A DNA stretch of 43,030 bases from Herminiimonas sp. GTDB taxonomy: Bacteria; Pseudomonadota; Gammaproteobacteria; Burkholderiales; Burkholderiaceae_D. The notes under the pieces were generated by a model, which was given only the letters and a program-made list of their open reading frames with translations, was not told the origin of the DNA and searched no databases. The translations under genes were made by a program, and so were the position numbers. The DNA lies in NCBI GenBank assembly GCA_028292665.1, contig JAQGLW010000013.1, positions 1 through 43,030 on the forward strand, in the 5' to 3' direction. Positions 34,578 through 43,030 of this stretch are shown here, piece after piece (positions within the stretch are counted from its first letter, which is position 1; every line of letters begins with the position of its first letter).

Positions 34578-34719
34578 GCGTATCTCGCGGTCGGATAGCG
34601 AAAAAACTGACGGACGGAACGAATGGAGTTTCCACCGTCGGTTCGGCCGAAACCCAAAACGACGGCATGGCGTCCTGGAAGCGCCGTCGCGTTTGCTGCA
34701 GTCGCTACAGCATATTTAC

Positions 34720-34760
34720 AAAATAGTTGTACATGCACTCGGTACCTTGATATTAATCAA
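34720..34760 (-). promoter_or_regulatory. FNR/Anr box with class II promoter upstream of DUF3311/SSS operon
   Basis: TTGATATTAATCAA (34747-34760) matches the FNR/Anr/Dnr consensus TTGAT-N4-ATCAA exactly. On the minus strand a TATTTT hexamer (34725-34720) follows so that a start near 34712 would place the box centre at about -41, the class II activation distance. The DUF3311 start codon lies 143 bases or so beyond the box, leaving a leader of about 135 bases. The 369-base gap (34578-34946) holds nothing else recognisable. Confidence 0.65.
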
Positions 34761-34946
34761 AATGCGGTCGGTGCGAATCGCAGAGCGGGTATTTGATGAA
34801 GCGGATGGGACTTGCGAGGCCGAATGCAACGGCATGGTTTTTGTGCCGGATGGAAAATCGCGATGGCTGCATCCGGAATCGCGTGCAGCCTCGCGATCGC
34901 AATCGCCGCTTTCGGTGATGCCGGCAACGCCGGGCTTTCTGCATGG

Positions 34947-36086
34947 TCATGCTTCCGGCTTCAGGACTACCTTGGTCCAGCCTTCATTGCGCGCATCGAA
35001 ATTTTCGTAGGCTTCCGGCGCTTCGGCAAGAGGAAGCTCATGCGAAATAATGAACGACGGCGAGGCCTTTCCTGCGGCAATCAGACTGCACAACTTGCGG
35101 TTATACGCTTTGACGTTGGCCTGACCGGTTCCCATGTGCTGGCCTTTGGTAAAGAACTGACCGAAATCGAACGCGATCTGGCCATGCTTGGCGAGCTTGT
35201 CTTTGGCGCCCGGATCTTCCGGCATGAAAACTCCGACAATCCCGATGCCCCCGGTCGCCCGCACTGTCCGCACCAGGTTGTTCATCGTCAGGTTCGGCAC
35301 TTCATGCCCCTTGTGATCGCAGCACTGGTAACCGACGCATTCGCAGCCCCGATCCGCTCCCTGCCCGCCGGTGAGATCGAGAATCTGATCGACGCAGGAA
35401 CCGTCCGAGTTATCGATCGGAATCGCGCCGATTTTTTCCGCAAGCGCAAGCCGGTCCTTGTGGGTGTCGACTATCATCACCATGCCGGCGCCCTTGATGG
35501 TGGCCGAGTAGGCGGCCATCAACCCGACCGGCCCGGCGCCGTAGATAACGACGGAATCGCCCATCCGGACTCCTGCGAGTTCGGTCGCATGATAGCCGGT
35601 CGGAAAAATATCGGAAAGCATCACATAATCGTTTTCCTTTTCTTCCGCGTCGGGTGGCAACACCAGGCAATTGAAGTCCGCATACGGTACCCGCAGATAT
35701 TCCGCCTGACCGCCGCTGTAGGGTCCCATTCCGGCATAGCCATATGCCGCTCCCGCATTACCCGGATTTGTCGTCAGGCAAAAACCGGTCAGGCCTCTTT
35801 CACAGTTTTCGCAAAATCCGCAGGAAATATTAAACGGCATGCACACATGATCTCCGACCTTGATGCGGTCTACCGCGTTGCCTGTCTCGATGACGACGCC
35901 AAGATTTTCATGGCCGAGGATCTTGCCGGACTCCACATCGGTGCGGCCTTCATACATGTGCAGATCGGAGCCGCAGATATTGGTGCTCGTGATCTTAACC
36001 AGCACATCGGTCGGCCGTTCTATCTTGGCGTCCGGCACCTTGCTTACGCTTATGTCTCGGGGGCCTTTATAAACAACTGCTTTCAT
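34947..36086 (-). CDS. Zinc alcohol dehydrogenase, FdhA (glutathione-independent formaldehyde dehydrogenase) type
   Basis: A 379-residue medium-chain dehydrogenase of the FdhA group that oxidises formaldehyde or other aldehydes and alcohols with NAD+. Catalytic zinc ligands C38 (NICGSDLHMYEGRT), H59 and E60 (GHENLG), structural zinc cysteines C89, C92, C95, C103, the AYGYAGMGPYSGGQAEYLRV segment and the nucleotide-binding GAGPVGLMAA are all present. FdhA of Pseudomonas putida has 399 residues. AGGAGA precedes the ATG. It lies downstream of the flavodoxin-fold gene on the same strand, and upstream of the DUF3311/SSS operon. Substrate may differ from formaldehyde. Confidence 0.9.
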   Translation of the reverse strand: MKAVVYKGPRDISVSKVPDAKIERPTDVLVKITSTNICGSDLHMYEGRTDVESGKILGHENLGVVIETGNAVDRIKVGDHVCMPFNISCGFCENCERGLTGFCLTTNPGNAGAAYGYAGMGPYSGGQAEYLRVPYADFNCLVLPPDAEEKENDYVMLSDIFPTGYHATELAGVRMGDSVVIYGAGPVGLMAAYSATIKGAGMVMIVDTHKDRLALAEKIGAIPIDNSDGSCVDQILDLTGGQGADRGCECVGYQCCDHKGHEVPNLTMNNLVRTVRATGGIGIVGVFMPEDPGAKDKLAKHGQIAFDFGQFFTKGQHMGTGQANVKAYNRKLCSLIAAGKASPSFIISHELPLAEAPEAYENFDARNEGWTKVVLKPEA

Positions 36087-36210
36087 CGTTTTCTCCTGTG
36101 CTGTTGCGCTGTTGTGCCATACGGTTATTTTTTAAAAAGCTTTGCCATCGGCGAATCGCGGACGAAACACCATGGTGTCGAACAGTCAGCTTGATTCAGA
36201 TAGAGAAGGA

Positions 36211-36227
36211 CGAACCAATTTGGTTCG
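36211..36227. promoter_or_regulatory. 17-bp palindrome upstream of the dehydrogenase gene
   Basis: CGAACCAATTTGGTTCG is a perfect inverted repeat with 8-bp arms around a central T, 125 bases before the dehydrogenase ATG. It fits a dimeric repressor operator. Next to it GGCAAA (36234-36239) and TTTGCC (36251-36256) form a second inverted repeat around an AT-rich centre. The rest of the 358-base gap 36087-36444 shows no gene. Confidence 0.45.
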
Positions 36228-36444
36228 AGGGTAGGCAAATTTAATTTTTGTTTGCCCGGACCGAATTCCTTCAGGACGGAGTTGCCGATCTCCGTGGAAA
36301 CATGCTGTCGGGAGATTCAGTTATTTAAGCTATTTAAGGCTGTTCAAATAACCGGGGGAAATGGGTTTTGCATTGATTCAAGAACATGCCATTCTCGTTC
36401 AGCAGATCAGTTCGCCTTGAGCAGTCCGATATTGCGCGGCAGTT

Positions 36445-37515
36445 TTATTTCGGACGCGGCCGTTTCAGATCGGCATCCGGGATCGACAGGCGGTTGGCCC
36501 TTGACTCGGCCACTGCGTTGCTTACCGCCCTTGCCACGTTGCGCACTTCTTCCTGCATGGCCGCATCGCGATCCAATGCTTCGTGGCTCTGCGCATAGGA
36601 TTCGTAATAGCCGATGTAACGGTCGAGACGGGACTGCACGCCTGCATCGACCAGGCCCATCCAGTCAAGCCAGTCGGACAATGCCCTGCGGCTGCCCTCG
36701 ATGCCTGCCACATCGCCATGCACGACCAGGCCATAGACCCGGCCCGCGAGGTGCTTTGGATACGACCATCCTTTCAGTTCAAGCGCCTTCGCCTTTTCCG
36801 CGTCCTTTCCGGACGTCGTGGTCGGATCCGGATTGCCGCCGTCCGCGCATACCAGCCGATCGATCATCAGCTTCAATGCGCTGGGGGATTGATACCAGTA
36901 AACAGGCGTAAGAATGATGACGGCATGCGCCGACACCCATTTCTCGTAGATCTCGCCCATCCAGTCATTGGTCTGGCGAAGCCCGTGGTTCGGATAGCAG
37001 CTGCATGGCCAATGGCATAGCGGCATCGCGGTGGATACGCAGCCCTTGCATGGATGGATATGCCAGTCGTAGTCGGAGATCAGGCGGCTCAGATCGAGCA
37101 CATCGGCATCGATCTGCTGCGCTTCCAGAACTTCGCGCGCCGTCTGCGTCAGGCGGAATGTTTTCGACATTTCGCCCGGGCATGTTCCGTCGTTGCGATC
37201 CGCTCCGCAAATCAGCAGAACGCGCGATCTGGTATTGGCATCCTTTTGCCTGGCCTCCGCCGCCAGCAGGCGGTCGCGCGTCTCGCGCCACTCGACCGAC
37301 AAGTCATAGTCCGGGTCGGCGAATCCGCTGCCTGCCTTTTCGGTGCGGGCAGTTTTGCCCTCGTTGATGTAAGTGTCCCATGCGACTTCCTCGACGCTGG
37401 CAAGAGCTTGCTGTATTTTTTCGAATGCAGGATGTCCAAACGCCCCGTGGAAGCGCAAATGAAACTCGTCACGGTCGAGCATTCCGGTAAATTGCCCTTT
37501 ACGTGGTTTGGTCAT
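36445..37515 (-). CDS. Flavodoxin-fold NAD(P)H-dependent oxidoreductase
   Basis: A 356-residue protein. Residues about 97-290 are an NADPH-dependent FMN reductase/flavodoxin-like domain (SRVLLICGADRNDGTCPGEM for the phosphate loop, AVIILTPVYWYQSPSALKLM for the flavin site). A Cys-rich stretch, CKGCVSTAMPLCHWPCSCYP, lies near residue 155 and may bind metal or a cluster. A 95-residue N-terminal extension of unknown role precedes it. AAAGG lies 6 bases before the ATG. It could deliver reducing power in the same pathway as the dehydrogenase 358 bases downstream, but this is inference. Confidence 0.78.
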   Translation of the reverse strand: MTKPRKGQFTGMLDRDEFHLRFHGAFGHPAFEKIQQALASVEEVAWDTYINEGKTARTEKAGSGFADPDYDLSVEWRETRDRLLAAEARQKDANTRSRVLLICGADRNDGTCPGEMSKTFRLTQTAREVLEAQQIDADVLDLSRLISDYDWHIHPCKGCVSTAMPLCHWPCSCYPNHGLRQTNDWMGEIYEKWVSAHAVIILTPVYWYQSPSALKLMIDRLVCADGGNPDPTTTSGKDAEKAKALELKGWSYPKHLAGRVYGLVVHGDVAGIEGSRRALSDWLDWMGLVDAGVQSRLDRYIGYYESYAQSHEALDRDAAMQEEVRNVARAVSNAVAESRANRLSIPDADLKRPRPK

Positions 37516-37850
37516 AAGCGCCTTTCATGGTGAAGGGACAGAAGTAAAAAAATGCAATTATTCTTATGAGCGAAATCTGTTATTCAAGTTGCACGTTCCC
37601 GCATTGTTTTCTGCAGCGGACAATCCCTTTCGCTGCTTCGCTCTCCAGCAGGAATAACGGATCGCCGGTCGAACTTGCGAACGATCAGCATGCATTTATC
37701 GATATCGCGGGCTGATGAACTGTTGTAAATATTGAATTTATTCAAGACGCCGTTGACGCCATGCGCTTTGCTTTTCAGCAGGCAATGGGTTTCCGGAAAT
37801 GGATATACTATGTTTCTCCGAAACAACCCATTCATTGACGGGATAACACC
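37516..37850. other. Divergent intergenic region between oxidoreductase and barrel protein
   Basis: This 335-base gap separates divergent genes. It holds TTGAATTTATTCAA (37732-37745), an FNR/CRP-like 5-4-5 inverted repeat with two mismatches to the FNR consensus, and a TATACT hexamer (37804-37809), a good -10 for the plus-strand gene. No other gene seen. Confidence 0.45.
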
Positions 37851-38699
37851 ATGCATACGAAGGCCAAGGTCAAATCCGCCCGTTCCCGTTTTCCGGGACG
37901 CCGGCGTGTACGGTGTTTCCTTATCGGCAGCGCATTGACTGCCATTTCCATCGCGCCTTTGCATGCCGAGGAACAGGATGCCATCAAAACCGACCGGCCC
38001 GATTTTGTGGAGTCCGCCAGCGTAGTTAAAAAAGGACAGTTTCAGGTGGAAACCGGCATTGCCATCGAGCGCGATACCACGCAAGGGAATTACCAAAGAA
38101 CATTTACAACCCCGACCCTGCTGCGCATCGGCGTGCATGATGCGCTGGAGCTGCGCGTTGAAACGGATGGCCGCACCGTTCGCAGAACCGAGGACAGTGC
38201 GACGGGAGGCGCTTCCACCGTGCGAGGCTATTCCGATCTTTCTCTGGGCATGAAATGGCATATGCAGGACGGTGAAGGGATGAAGCCGGAACTGGGCTTG
38301 CTGTTGCATGCGGATCTGGATTCCGGTTCATCGGCGTTTCGGGGAAACGGCGTGAGACCTTCGTTGCGGCTGGCTGCCGAATGGGAACTCCCGAATCAGT
38401 ATTCTCTCGGCGTGATGCCGGGCTTCATCTACGACAAGCGAGCGGACGGTGAACGGTTCTTCGGCGGCATCTTCGCCGTTTCCCTCCAAAAATCGTTGAA
38501 CGACCGGCTCAGCGCGTTCGTCGAACTTGCCGCGCCGCAGATTGCCCGCGCAAAAAATGGCGGCTCCATTGTCAGCTATGATGTCGGCATGGCTTATTTA
38601 TTGACTCCCTCTTGGCAAATCGACACGGCGATTCAAATCGGCGCGAACAGGAATACGCCCGATCGTTCCGGGACTATAGGGATTTCAACAAGGTTCTGA
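37851..38699 (+). CDS. Outer-membrane beta-barrel protein (phenol MetA-pathway/transporter family)
   Basis: A 282-residue protein resembling PF13557-type putative outer-membrane transporters. A long basic N-region and signal end near PLHA-EEQ; the mature protein begins AIKTDRPDFVESASVVKKGQ and FQVETGI, a start typical of this group, then alternates amphipathic strands and ends in phenylalanine (GTIGISTRF), the Omp85 recognition residue. It presumably inserts in the outer membrane, perhaps as a pore for hydrophobic substrates. It is upstream of an RND operon (116-base gap), which lacks its own TolC-type factor here; a role with that pump is possible but unproven. Confidence 0.78.
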   Translation: MHTKAKVKSARSRFPGRRRVRCFLIGSALTAISIAPLHAEEQDAIKTDRPDFVESASVVKKGQFQVETGIAIERDTTQGNYQRTFTTPTLLRIGVHDALELRVETDGRTVRRTEDSATGGASTVRGYSDLSLGMKWHMQDGEGMKPELGLLLHADLDSGSSAFRGNGVRPSLRLAAEWELPNQYSLGVMPGFIYDKRADGERFFGGIFAVSLQKSLNDRLSAFVELAAPQIARAKNGGSIVSYDVGMAYLLTPSWQIDTAIQIGANRNTPDRSGTIGISTRF

Positions 38700-38814
38700 G
38701 AGCCCGTTTTAAACACACCGTTATTCATGGACAGGAACAGGACCGGTCGACACCGGCCAGGGAAATATATCGAATGAACACTTGCATGCGCATGACAGAA
38801 TACAGGACCGAAAG

Positions 38815-39978
38815 ATGACGCTATTGGCCAAACGAAAACCCCTTCTCATCGGTGTTGCAATACTCATCCTTGCGATCGTCGTGGGTCAGCGTTATCTGTT
38901 CGGGAAAACGGCCGACAAGAGCGCCGCTGCAAAACCGAATCCGCTGGTCTCCGTCACATTCACGAAGACGACGGATTTGCCGATCGAATTTTCAGCCCAG
39001 GGCCATCTGGTCGCGCTCAATCAGGTTGAAGTGCGGCCGCAAATAACCGGGGTGATCCGCACCGTCGCTTTCCATGAAGGCGATCAGATCAAGGCCGGTC
39101 AGCTCCTGTTCACGCTGGACGCAAGCGATGCAACCGCACAGATGAGCCGGTATAACGCGCAGTCCGCCCAGATCAAGGCGCAGCTGGATGATGCCAACCG
39201 CGACTACAATCGCTCGAAAGAACTCGTCAAGTCCGGATTTATTTCATCGAGCGCGGTGACAACCTCGCAAAGCAAGGTCGAAACGCTGCAGGCGCAACTG
39301 AAAGCGGCAGCCGCGGAGATCGAGAGCGCCAGGGTGCAGATGGACCATACGCGCATCACCGCTCCCATCTCCGGGCAGGCCGGCGCGCTCGCGATTCATC
39401 CGGGGAGCCTGGCGCAGACCTCGGCCGCTTCCCCGCTGGTGACGCTGATGCAGATGGACCCGATCGGAATGGAATTCAGCCTGCCGGAGCAAGCTCTCGG
39501 CCCCATCCTTGCCGCCCGCGCCGCAGGGCAGATCAAGGCGACCCTGCAGACGCAGGATAATCAGACCGCCGAAGGCCAACTGACGTTTGTCAACAATACG
39601 GTCAATACGGATACCGCCACCATCAACCTGAAGGCCAGTTTTCCGAATGCGGCGCAACGCCTGTGGCCGGGCGGGTTTGCGCACATCACCCTGCGCGCCG
39701 GCACCAGCAAGGGCGCCGTTGTCCTGCCGCCGCATGCGATTCTCGAGGGACCTTCCGGCCGCTTCGTCTATGTGGTCGGAAGCGATAACAAGGCGACGTC
39801 GAAGCCCGTCACGCTATTGCGGATACAGGATGGATCCGCCGTGCTGGAAGGCTTGAAAAGCGGCGAACGCGTCGTGCTCGACGGCGGCCAGAACCTGTCG
39901 AACGGATCGACCGTGACAATAGACAACAAAGGCAGTCCCGCACAACCGACAGACAAGGCCGGCACAAAACCCGCATGA
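38815..39978 (+). CDS. RND efflux membrane fusion protein
   Basis: A 387-residue periplasmic adaptor (MexA/AcrA/MdtA type). One N-terminal anchor helix (about 10-27), first lipoyl half VRPQITGVIRTVAFHEGDQI, coiled-coil hairpin (about 100-165), second lipoyl half ITAPISGQAGALAIHPGSLA, beta-barrel and membrane-proximal domain ending with a Pro/Thr/Lys tail. Start ATG 38815 has AGGACCGAAAG upstream. Its stop overlaps the pump start by 4 bases (ATGA), so the two are translationally coupled. Confidence 0.92.
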   Translation: MTLLAKRKPLLIGVAILILAIVVGQRYLFGKTADKSAAAKPNPLVSVTFTKTTDLPIEFSAQGHLVALNQVEVRPQITGVIRTVAFHEGDQIKAGQLLFTLDASDATAQMSRYNAQSAQIKAQLDDANRDYNRSKELVKSGFISSSAVTTSQSKVETLQAQLKAAAAEIESARVQMDHTRITAPISGQAGALAIHPGSLAQTSAASPLVTLMQMDPIGMEFSLPEQALGPILAARAAGQIKATLQTQDNQTAEGQLTFVNNTVNTDTATINLKASFPNAAQRLWPGGFAHITLRAGTSKGAVVLPPHAILEGPSGRFVYVVGSDNKATSKPVTLLRIQDGSAVLEGLKSGERVVLDGGQNLSNGSTVTIDNKGSPAQPTDKAGTKPA

Positions 39979-42900
39979 AAATTTCAGAACTGTGCATCGC
40001 ACGGCCGATCGCCACCATGCTGCTGTGGCTCAGCGTCATCGTCGCCGGCATCGCCTGCTGGCTGCAGTTGCCGATCTCGGCACTGCCCAACTACGACACG
40101 CCGACGATCCAGGTCGGCGCCAGGCTGTCCGGCGCAAGTCCGGAGACCATGTCCACCTCCGTCGCAACGCCATTGGAAAAGCAGTTTTCGGCGATTCCCG
40201 GATTGATCAACACCACCTCGACCAGTATCCAGGGAGAGACGCAGATTACGCTCGAGTTCGATCCGAGCCGGCAGATCGATGCGGCAGCGGGCGATGTACA
40301 GGCGGCGCTGTTCCGGGCTACCCGCTCGTTGCCGGCCGAAATGACGACGCCGCCGTCGTATCGCAAGGTGAATCCGGCCGATGCGCCGATATTGCTGATC
40401 GGCCTGAGTTCGCCGTCGATGAAGCTCACCGAACTCAACGGCTATTCGGACAATCTGATCGTTCCTGCGCTGTCGACGCTGAGCGGTGTGGCGCAAGTGA
40501 CCGTAACCGGGCAAAAACGGTACGCAGTCCGCGTGGAAATCGATCCCGAGCGCCTTGCCGCCGTCAATCTGACTCTGCCTGAAGTCATGACGGCATTGAA
40601 GGCGGCAAACTCGAATGCGCCGACCGGCCAGTTCGACGGCACGCGTCAGATGCTGATGCTGAACGTGGCAGGCGGCCTGATGAAAGCAGCCGACTTCGGC
40701 AGCGTCATCGTCGCCACCCGCCGCGGACAGCCGATCCGGCTGTCCGACGTGGCGAAAGTGGAAGACAGCATTGAAAATATCCAGAACACCAGCGCCATCA
40801 ACGGCGTGAGTTCGATTCTGCTGACGATTCAGCGCCAGCCGGGCGCCAATACCGTGGCAACCGTCGATGCCATCAATGCGATGATGCCGAAATTGAAGGC
40901 GCAATTACCCGAGTCGGTCAAGATATCCAATCTGTCCGATCGATCGATCTCGATCCGCAACGCCGTGCATGATGTCAATTTGACGATGTTGCTGACCATC
41001 GCGCTGGTCGTGATGGTGATTCTTCTTTTCCTGCGCCGGCTGTCGGCGACGCTGATTCCATCCCTCAGCCTGCCTATCTCGCTGCTCGGCACTTTCGGCT
41101 TGATGTACGCACTGGGTCTGAGCCTGGATAATATTTCCCTGATGGGGTTGACCATTGCAGTCGGTCTGGTGGTCGACGATGCCATCGTCGTGCTCGAAAA
41201 CATCATGCGGCATATCGAAGGCGGCATGGAGCCGCGCGCAGCGGCATTGCAGGGCGTCAGGGAAGTCGGCTTTACCGTTATCTCGATCTCGATCTCGCTG
41301 ATTGCGGTGTTCATCCCGATTTTTTTCATGCCGGGCATAACGGGCCTGCTGTTTCACGAGTTTGCCGTCGTGGTTTCCCTGTCCATCATCGTATCCGCCG
41401 CCGTCGCGCTGACGCTGATCCCGATCATGGTGCCGATGCTGATAAAACATACGCAGGACATTCCCCCCGCTCCCGCCTGGAGCCGCGGATTCGAGCGCGT
41501 GTTCGGCCTGTTTTTGACAACTTACGGCCGCGGCCTGGAATGGGCGCTGTCGCATCGCAATACCGTGCTGATCGGCGCACTGTCCACGTTCATTCTGACG
41601 GCCGGCCTGTATCTGGCATCGCCGAAAGGATTTTTCCCGCAAGAGGATATCGGCCAGATTTCGGTCAACGTGGATGCGCCGCAAGACATGTCCTACGACG
41701 CGCGTCTTGTCCTTACCACGCAACTGGAAACCAAACTGCTGAACGATCCCGCCATCAGCGACGTCGTGTCCAAGGTCGATCACGATACGACGGCCTTTAC
41801 CATTACCCTCAAAGAAAAGGGACAGCGTCCGCCGATGGCCGAGGTGCTTCGGCAGCTGCGCCGGGAAACCGGTTTCCTGCCGGGCATCAAGGTATTTTTC
41901 AGCCCGGTGCAGAATCTTCGTATCGGCGGCCGCGGCTCCAAGAGCACGTTTCAGTACACGCTGGAATCAGTGAGTCCCGGCGAGCTCGACGTATGGGCCG
42001 ACAAACTGATCGAAGCGCTGAAAAAATCCGATGTCTTCGTGGGCCTCAACTCGGACGCGCAGAAGGACGGCCTGCAGGCCCGGCTCTCGATCGACCGGGA
42101 GAAGGCATCGCTGCTGGGCGTCGATATGAACATGATCAAGAGCACGCTGTATGCGGCCTTCGGCACCCAGCAGGTATCGACGATCTACGCACCGGAAGAC
42201 AGTTACCAGGTCATCATGGAAATGGCCTTGCAGAACCGGCGCGACGAAAGCAGCCTGTCGCAGGTATATGTACGCAGCAGCACGGGCGCATTGGTGCCGC
42301 TGACTTCCTTTACCACCATCGACAGGGCCAAAGGCGCGATGGCGATCAACCACCAGGGCCAATTGCCGGCGGTGACCATCTCTTTCGATCTGGGTCCGGG
42401 CAAATCCCTGTCGGACGCCGCTGCCGCAATCAATGCCGCAAAGCAGGAAATACGGTTGCCCAGTTTCATTTTCGGCAGCTTCGCGGGACAGGCTGCGCTG
42501 TTCCAGCAGTCGCAAAGCACGCAGCTGTGGTTGATCCTGATTGCGGTCGCGGTCATTTATGTCGTGCTGGGCATGCTGTATGAAAGCTGGATCCATCCGG
42601 TGACGATCCTGCTGGGCATTCCATCGGCGGCCGTCGGCGCCCTGCTCGCCTTGCGCATCACCGGCCTCGAACTGACCTTCATTGCGATGATTGGAATATT
42701 GCTGCTGATCGGCGTGGTCAAGAAAAACGCGATCATGATGATCGACTTTGCGCTCGATGCGCAAAGAAACGAAGGGCTGCCGCCGTCGGAGGCAATTCGC
42801 AAAGCCTGCCTGCTGCGTTTCCGTCCCATCATGATGACTACCTTGTGCGCCATCATGGGCGCGCTCCCGATCGCGCTCGGCATTGGCGCCGGTGCGGAAT

Positions 42901-43030
42901 TGCGCCAGCCGCTGGGCGTGGCGATCGTCGGCGGATTGCTGTTCTCGCAGCTCATTACCCTGTTTATCACGCCGGTGCTGTATTTGTGGTTCGACGGAAT
43001 GGGCCGGACTGCCGGCGATCGAACCGTTCC
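39975..43030 (+). CDS. RND efflux pump, HAE1 family (AcrB/MdtB-like), 3' end cut by window
   Basis: An open frame of 1,018 codons starting MKISELCIARPIATMLLWLS and still open at the window end. RND pumps have about 1,020-1,050 residues, so only the tail is missing. It has the 12-helix layout with two large periplasmic loops. VGLVVDDAIVVLENI gives the paired Asp of helix 4 (D401, D402) and GVVKKNAIMMIDFA the Lys of helix 10 (about K916/917) for proton relay. FRPIMMTTLCAIMGALPIAL is the usual late signature. Together with the adaptor it expels drugs or other amphiphilic compounds across both membranes. Confidence 0.93.
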   Translation, partial: MKISELCIARPIATMLLWLSVIVAGIACWLQLPISALPNYDTPTIQVGARLSGASPETMSTSVATPLEKQFSAIPGLINTTSTSIQGETQITLEFDPSRQIDAAAGDVQAALFRATRSLPAEMTTPPSYRKVNPADAPILLIGLSSPSMKLTELNGYSDNLIVPALSTLSGVAQVTVTGQKRYAVRVEIDPERLAAVNLTLPEVMTALKAANSNAPTGQFDGTRQMLMLNVAGGLMKAADFGSVIVATRRGQPIRLSDVAKVEDSIENIQNTSAINGVSSILLTIQRQPGANTVATVDAINAMMPKLKAQLPESVKISNLSDRSISIRNAVHDVNLTMLLTIALVVMVILLFLRRLSATLIPSLSLPISLLGTFGLMYALGLSLDNISLMGLTIAVGLVVDDAIVVLENIMRHIEGGMEPRAAALQGVREVGFTVISISISLIAVFIPIFFMPGITGLLFHEFAVVVSLSIIVSAAVALTLIPIMVPMLIKHTQDIPPAPAWSRGFERVFGLFLTTYGRGLEWALSHRNTVLIGALSTFILTAGLYLASPKGFFPQEDIGQISVNVDAPQDMSYDARLVLTTQLETKLLNDPAISDVVSKVDHDTTAFTITLKEKGQRPPMAEVLRQLRRETGFLPGIKVFFSPVQNLRIGGRGSKSTFQYTLESVSPGELDVWADKLIEALKKSDVFVGLNSDAQKDGLQARLSIDREKASLLGVDMNMIKSTLYAAFGTQQVSTIYAPEDSYQVIMEMALQNRRDESSLSQVYVRSSTGALVPLTSFTTIDRAKGAMAINHQGQLPAVTISFDLGPGKSLSDAAAAINAAKQEIRLPSFIFGSFAGQAALFQQSQSTQLWLILIAVAVIYVVLGMLYESWIHPVTILLGIPSAAVGALLALRITGLELTFIAMIGILLLIGVVKKNAIMMIDFALDAQRNEGLPPSEAIRKACLLRFRPIMMTTLCAIMGALPIALGIGAGAELRQPLGVAIVGGLLFSQLITLFITPVLYLWFDGMGRTAGDRTV

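Noticed and set aside
37584-38309. Long 241-codon minus-strand frame opposite the barrel-protein gene.
   Set aside because: It mirrors the plus-strand gene, has no family-like motif, and the plus frame has a signal peptide, barrel strands and terminal Phe.
38698-38712. AGAGCCCGTTT repeats the presumed IS5-type end seen at 65.
   Set aside because: Only 11 bases match, there is no transposase fragment or partner end nearby, and it directly follows a stop codon.

Overview
The window looks like chromosomal DNA of a betaproteobacterium, most likely order Burkholderiales. This is inferred from moderate-to-high GC, many LysR regulators, NodT-type outer-membrane factors, BrnT/BrnA, a CzcE-like protein and DUF3311/SSS symporter pairs. 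The genus cannot be fixed from the sequence. Much of it is a patchwork of accessory modules separated by broken genes (IS5-type and IS21-type transposases, cheW, a response regulator, a phage integrase, hsdR, leuC), which points to repeated insertion and erosion.

Layout. 1-0.6 kb: IS5-type transposase start and a cheW fragment. 0.6-2.0 kb: an MdtD/HsrA-like DHA2 transporter. 2.6-7.8 kb: a LysR regulator divergent from a complete EmrA-EmrB-NodT tripartite drug-efflux operon. 8.0-11.3 kb: a 150-bp leader sequence occurs twice, once in front of an EAL-domain c-di-GMP phosphodiesterase gene and once in front of an MFS gene. Between the copies lie a decayed response regulator, an intact orphan histidine kinase and an IS21 istA remnant. 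The leader carries a palindrome and a hairpin that overlaps the Shine-Dalgarno sequence.

11.3-23.2 kb: a probable small-dicarboxylate (maleate/citraconate/methylmalate-type) utilisation locus. It contains an ACS-family MFS carrier, a signal-less NMT1-like protein, a maleate-isomerase/Asp-Glu-racemase family enzyme with both catalytic cysteines, a NodD-like LysR, a LysR divergent from a LeuC/LeuD-type hydro-lyase, a paralogous LysR, a second MFS carrier, a truncated second leuC, and a DUF3311/SSS symporter pair. The [LysR + leuC] unit seems to have been duplicated and the second copy lost. An 88-bp MITE-like element with TTAA target duplication sits in front of the second MFS gene.

23.6-25.7 kb: remnants of a P4-type integrase and of a type I restriction subunit, then a secreted alpha/beta hydrolase. 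25.9-29.2 kb: a tiny lipoprotein, a EutA-family reactivase, a small CxxC open frame and a bicupin, without EutBC. Two diverged copies of a terminator-bearing repeat flank this block. 30.0-31.8 kb: a BrnT/BrnA toxin-antitoxin pair, a secreted protein of unknown function and a two-helix membrane protein.

32.5-38.7 kb: a second DUF3311/SSS pair followed by a CzcE-like lipoprotein, preceded by a perfect FNR/Anr box at class II spacing, then an FdhA-type zinc dehydrogenase, a flavodoxin-fold oxidoreductase and an outer-membrane barrel protein. 38.8 kb to the end: an RND efflux operon (membrane fusion protein and HAE1-type pump). The pump gene runs off the window.
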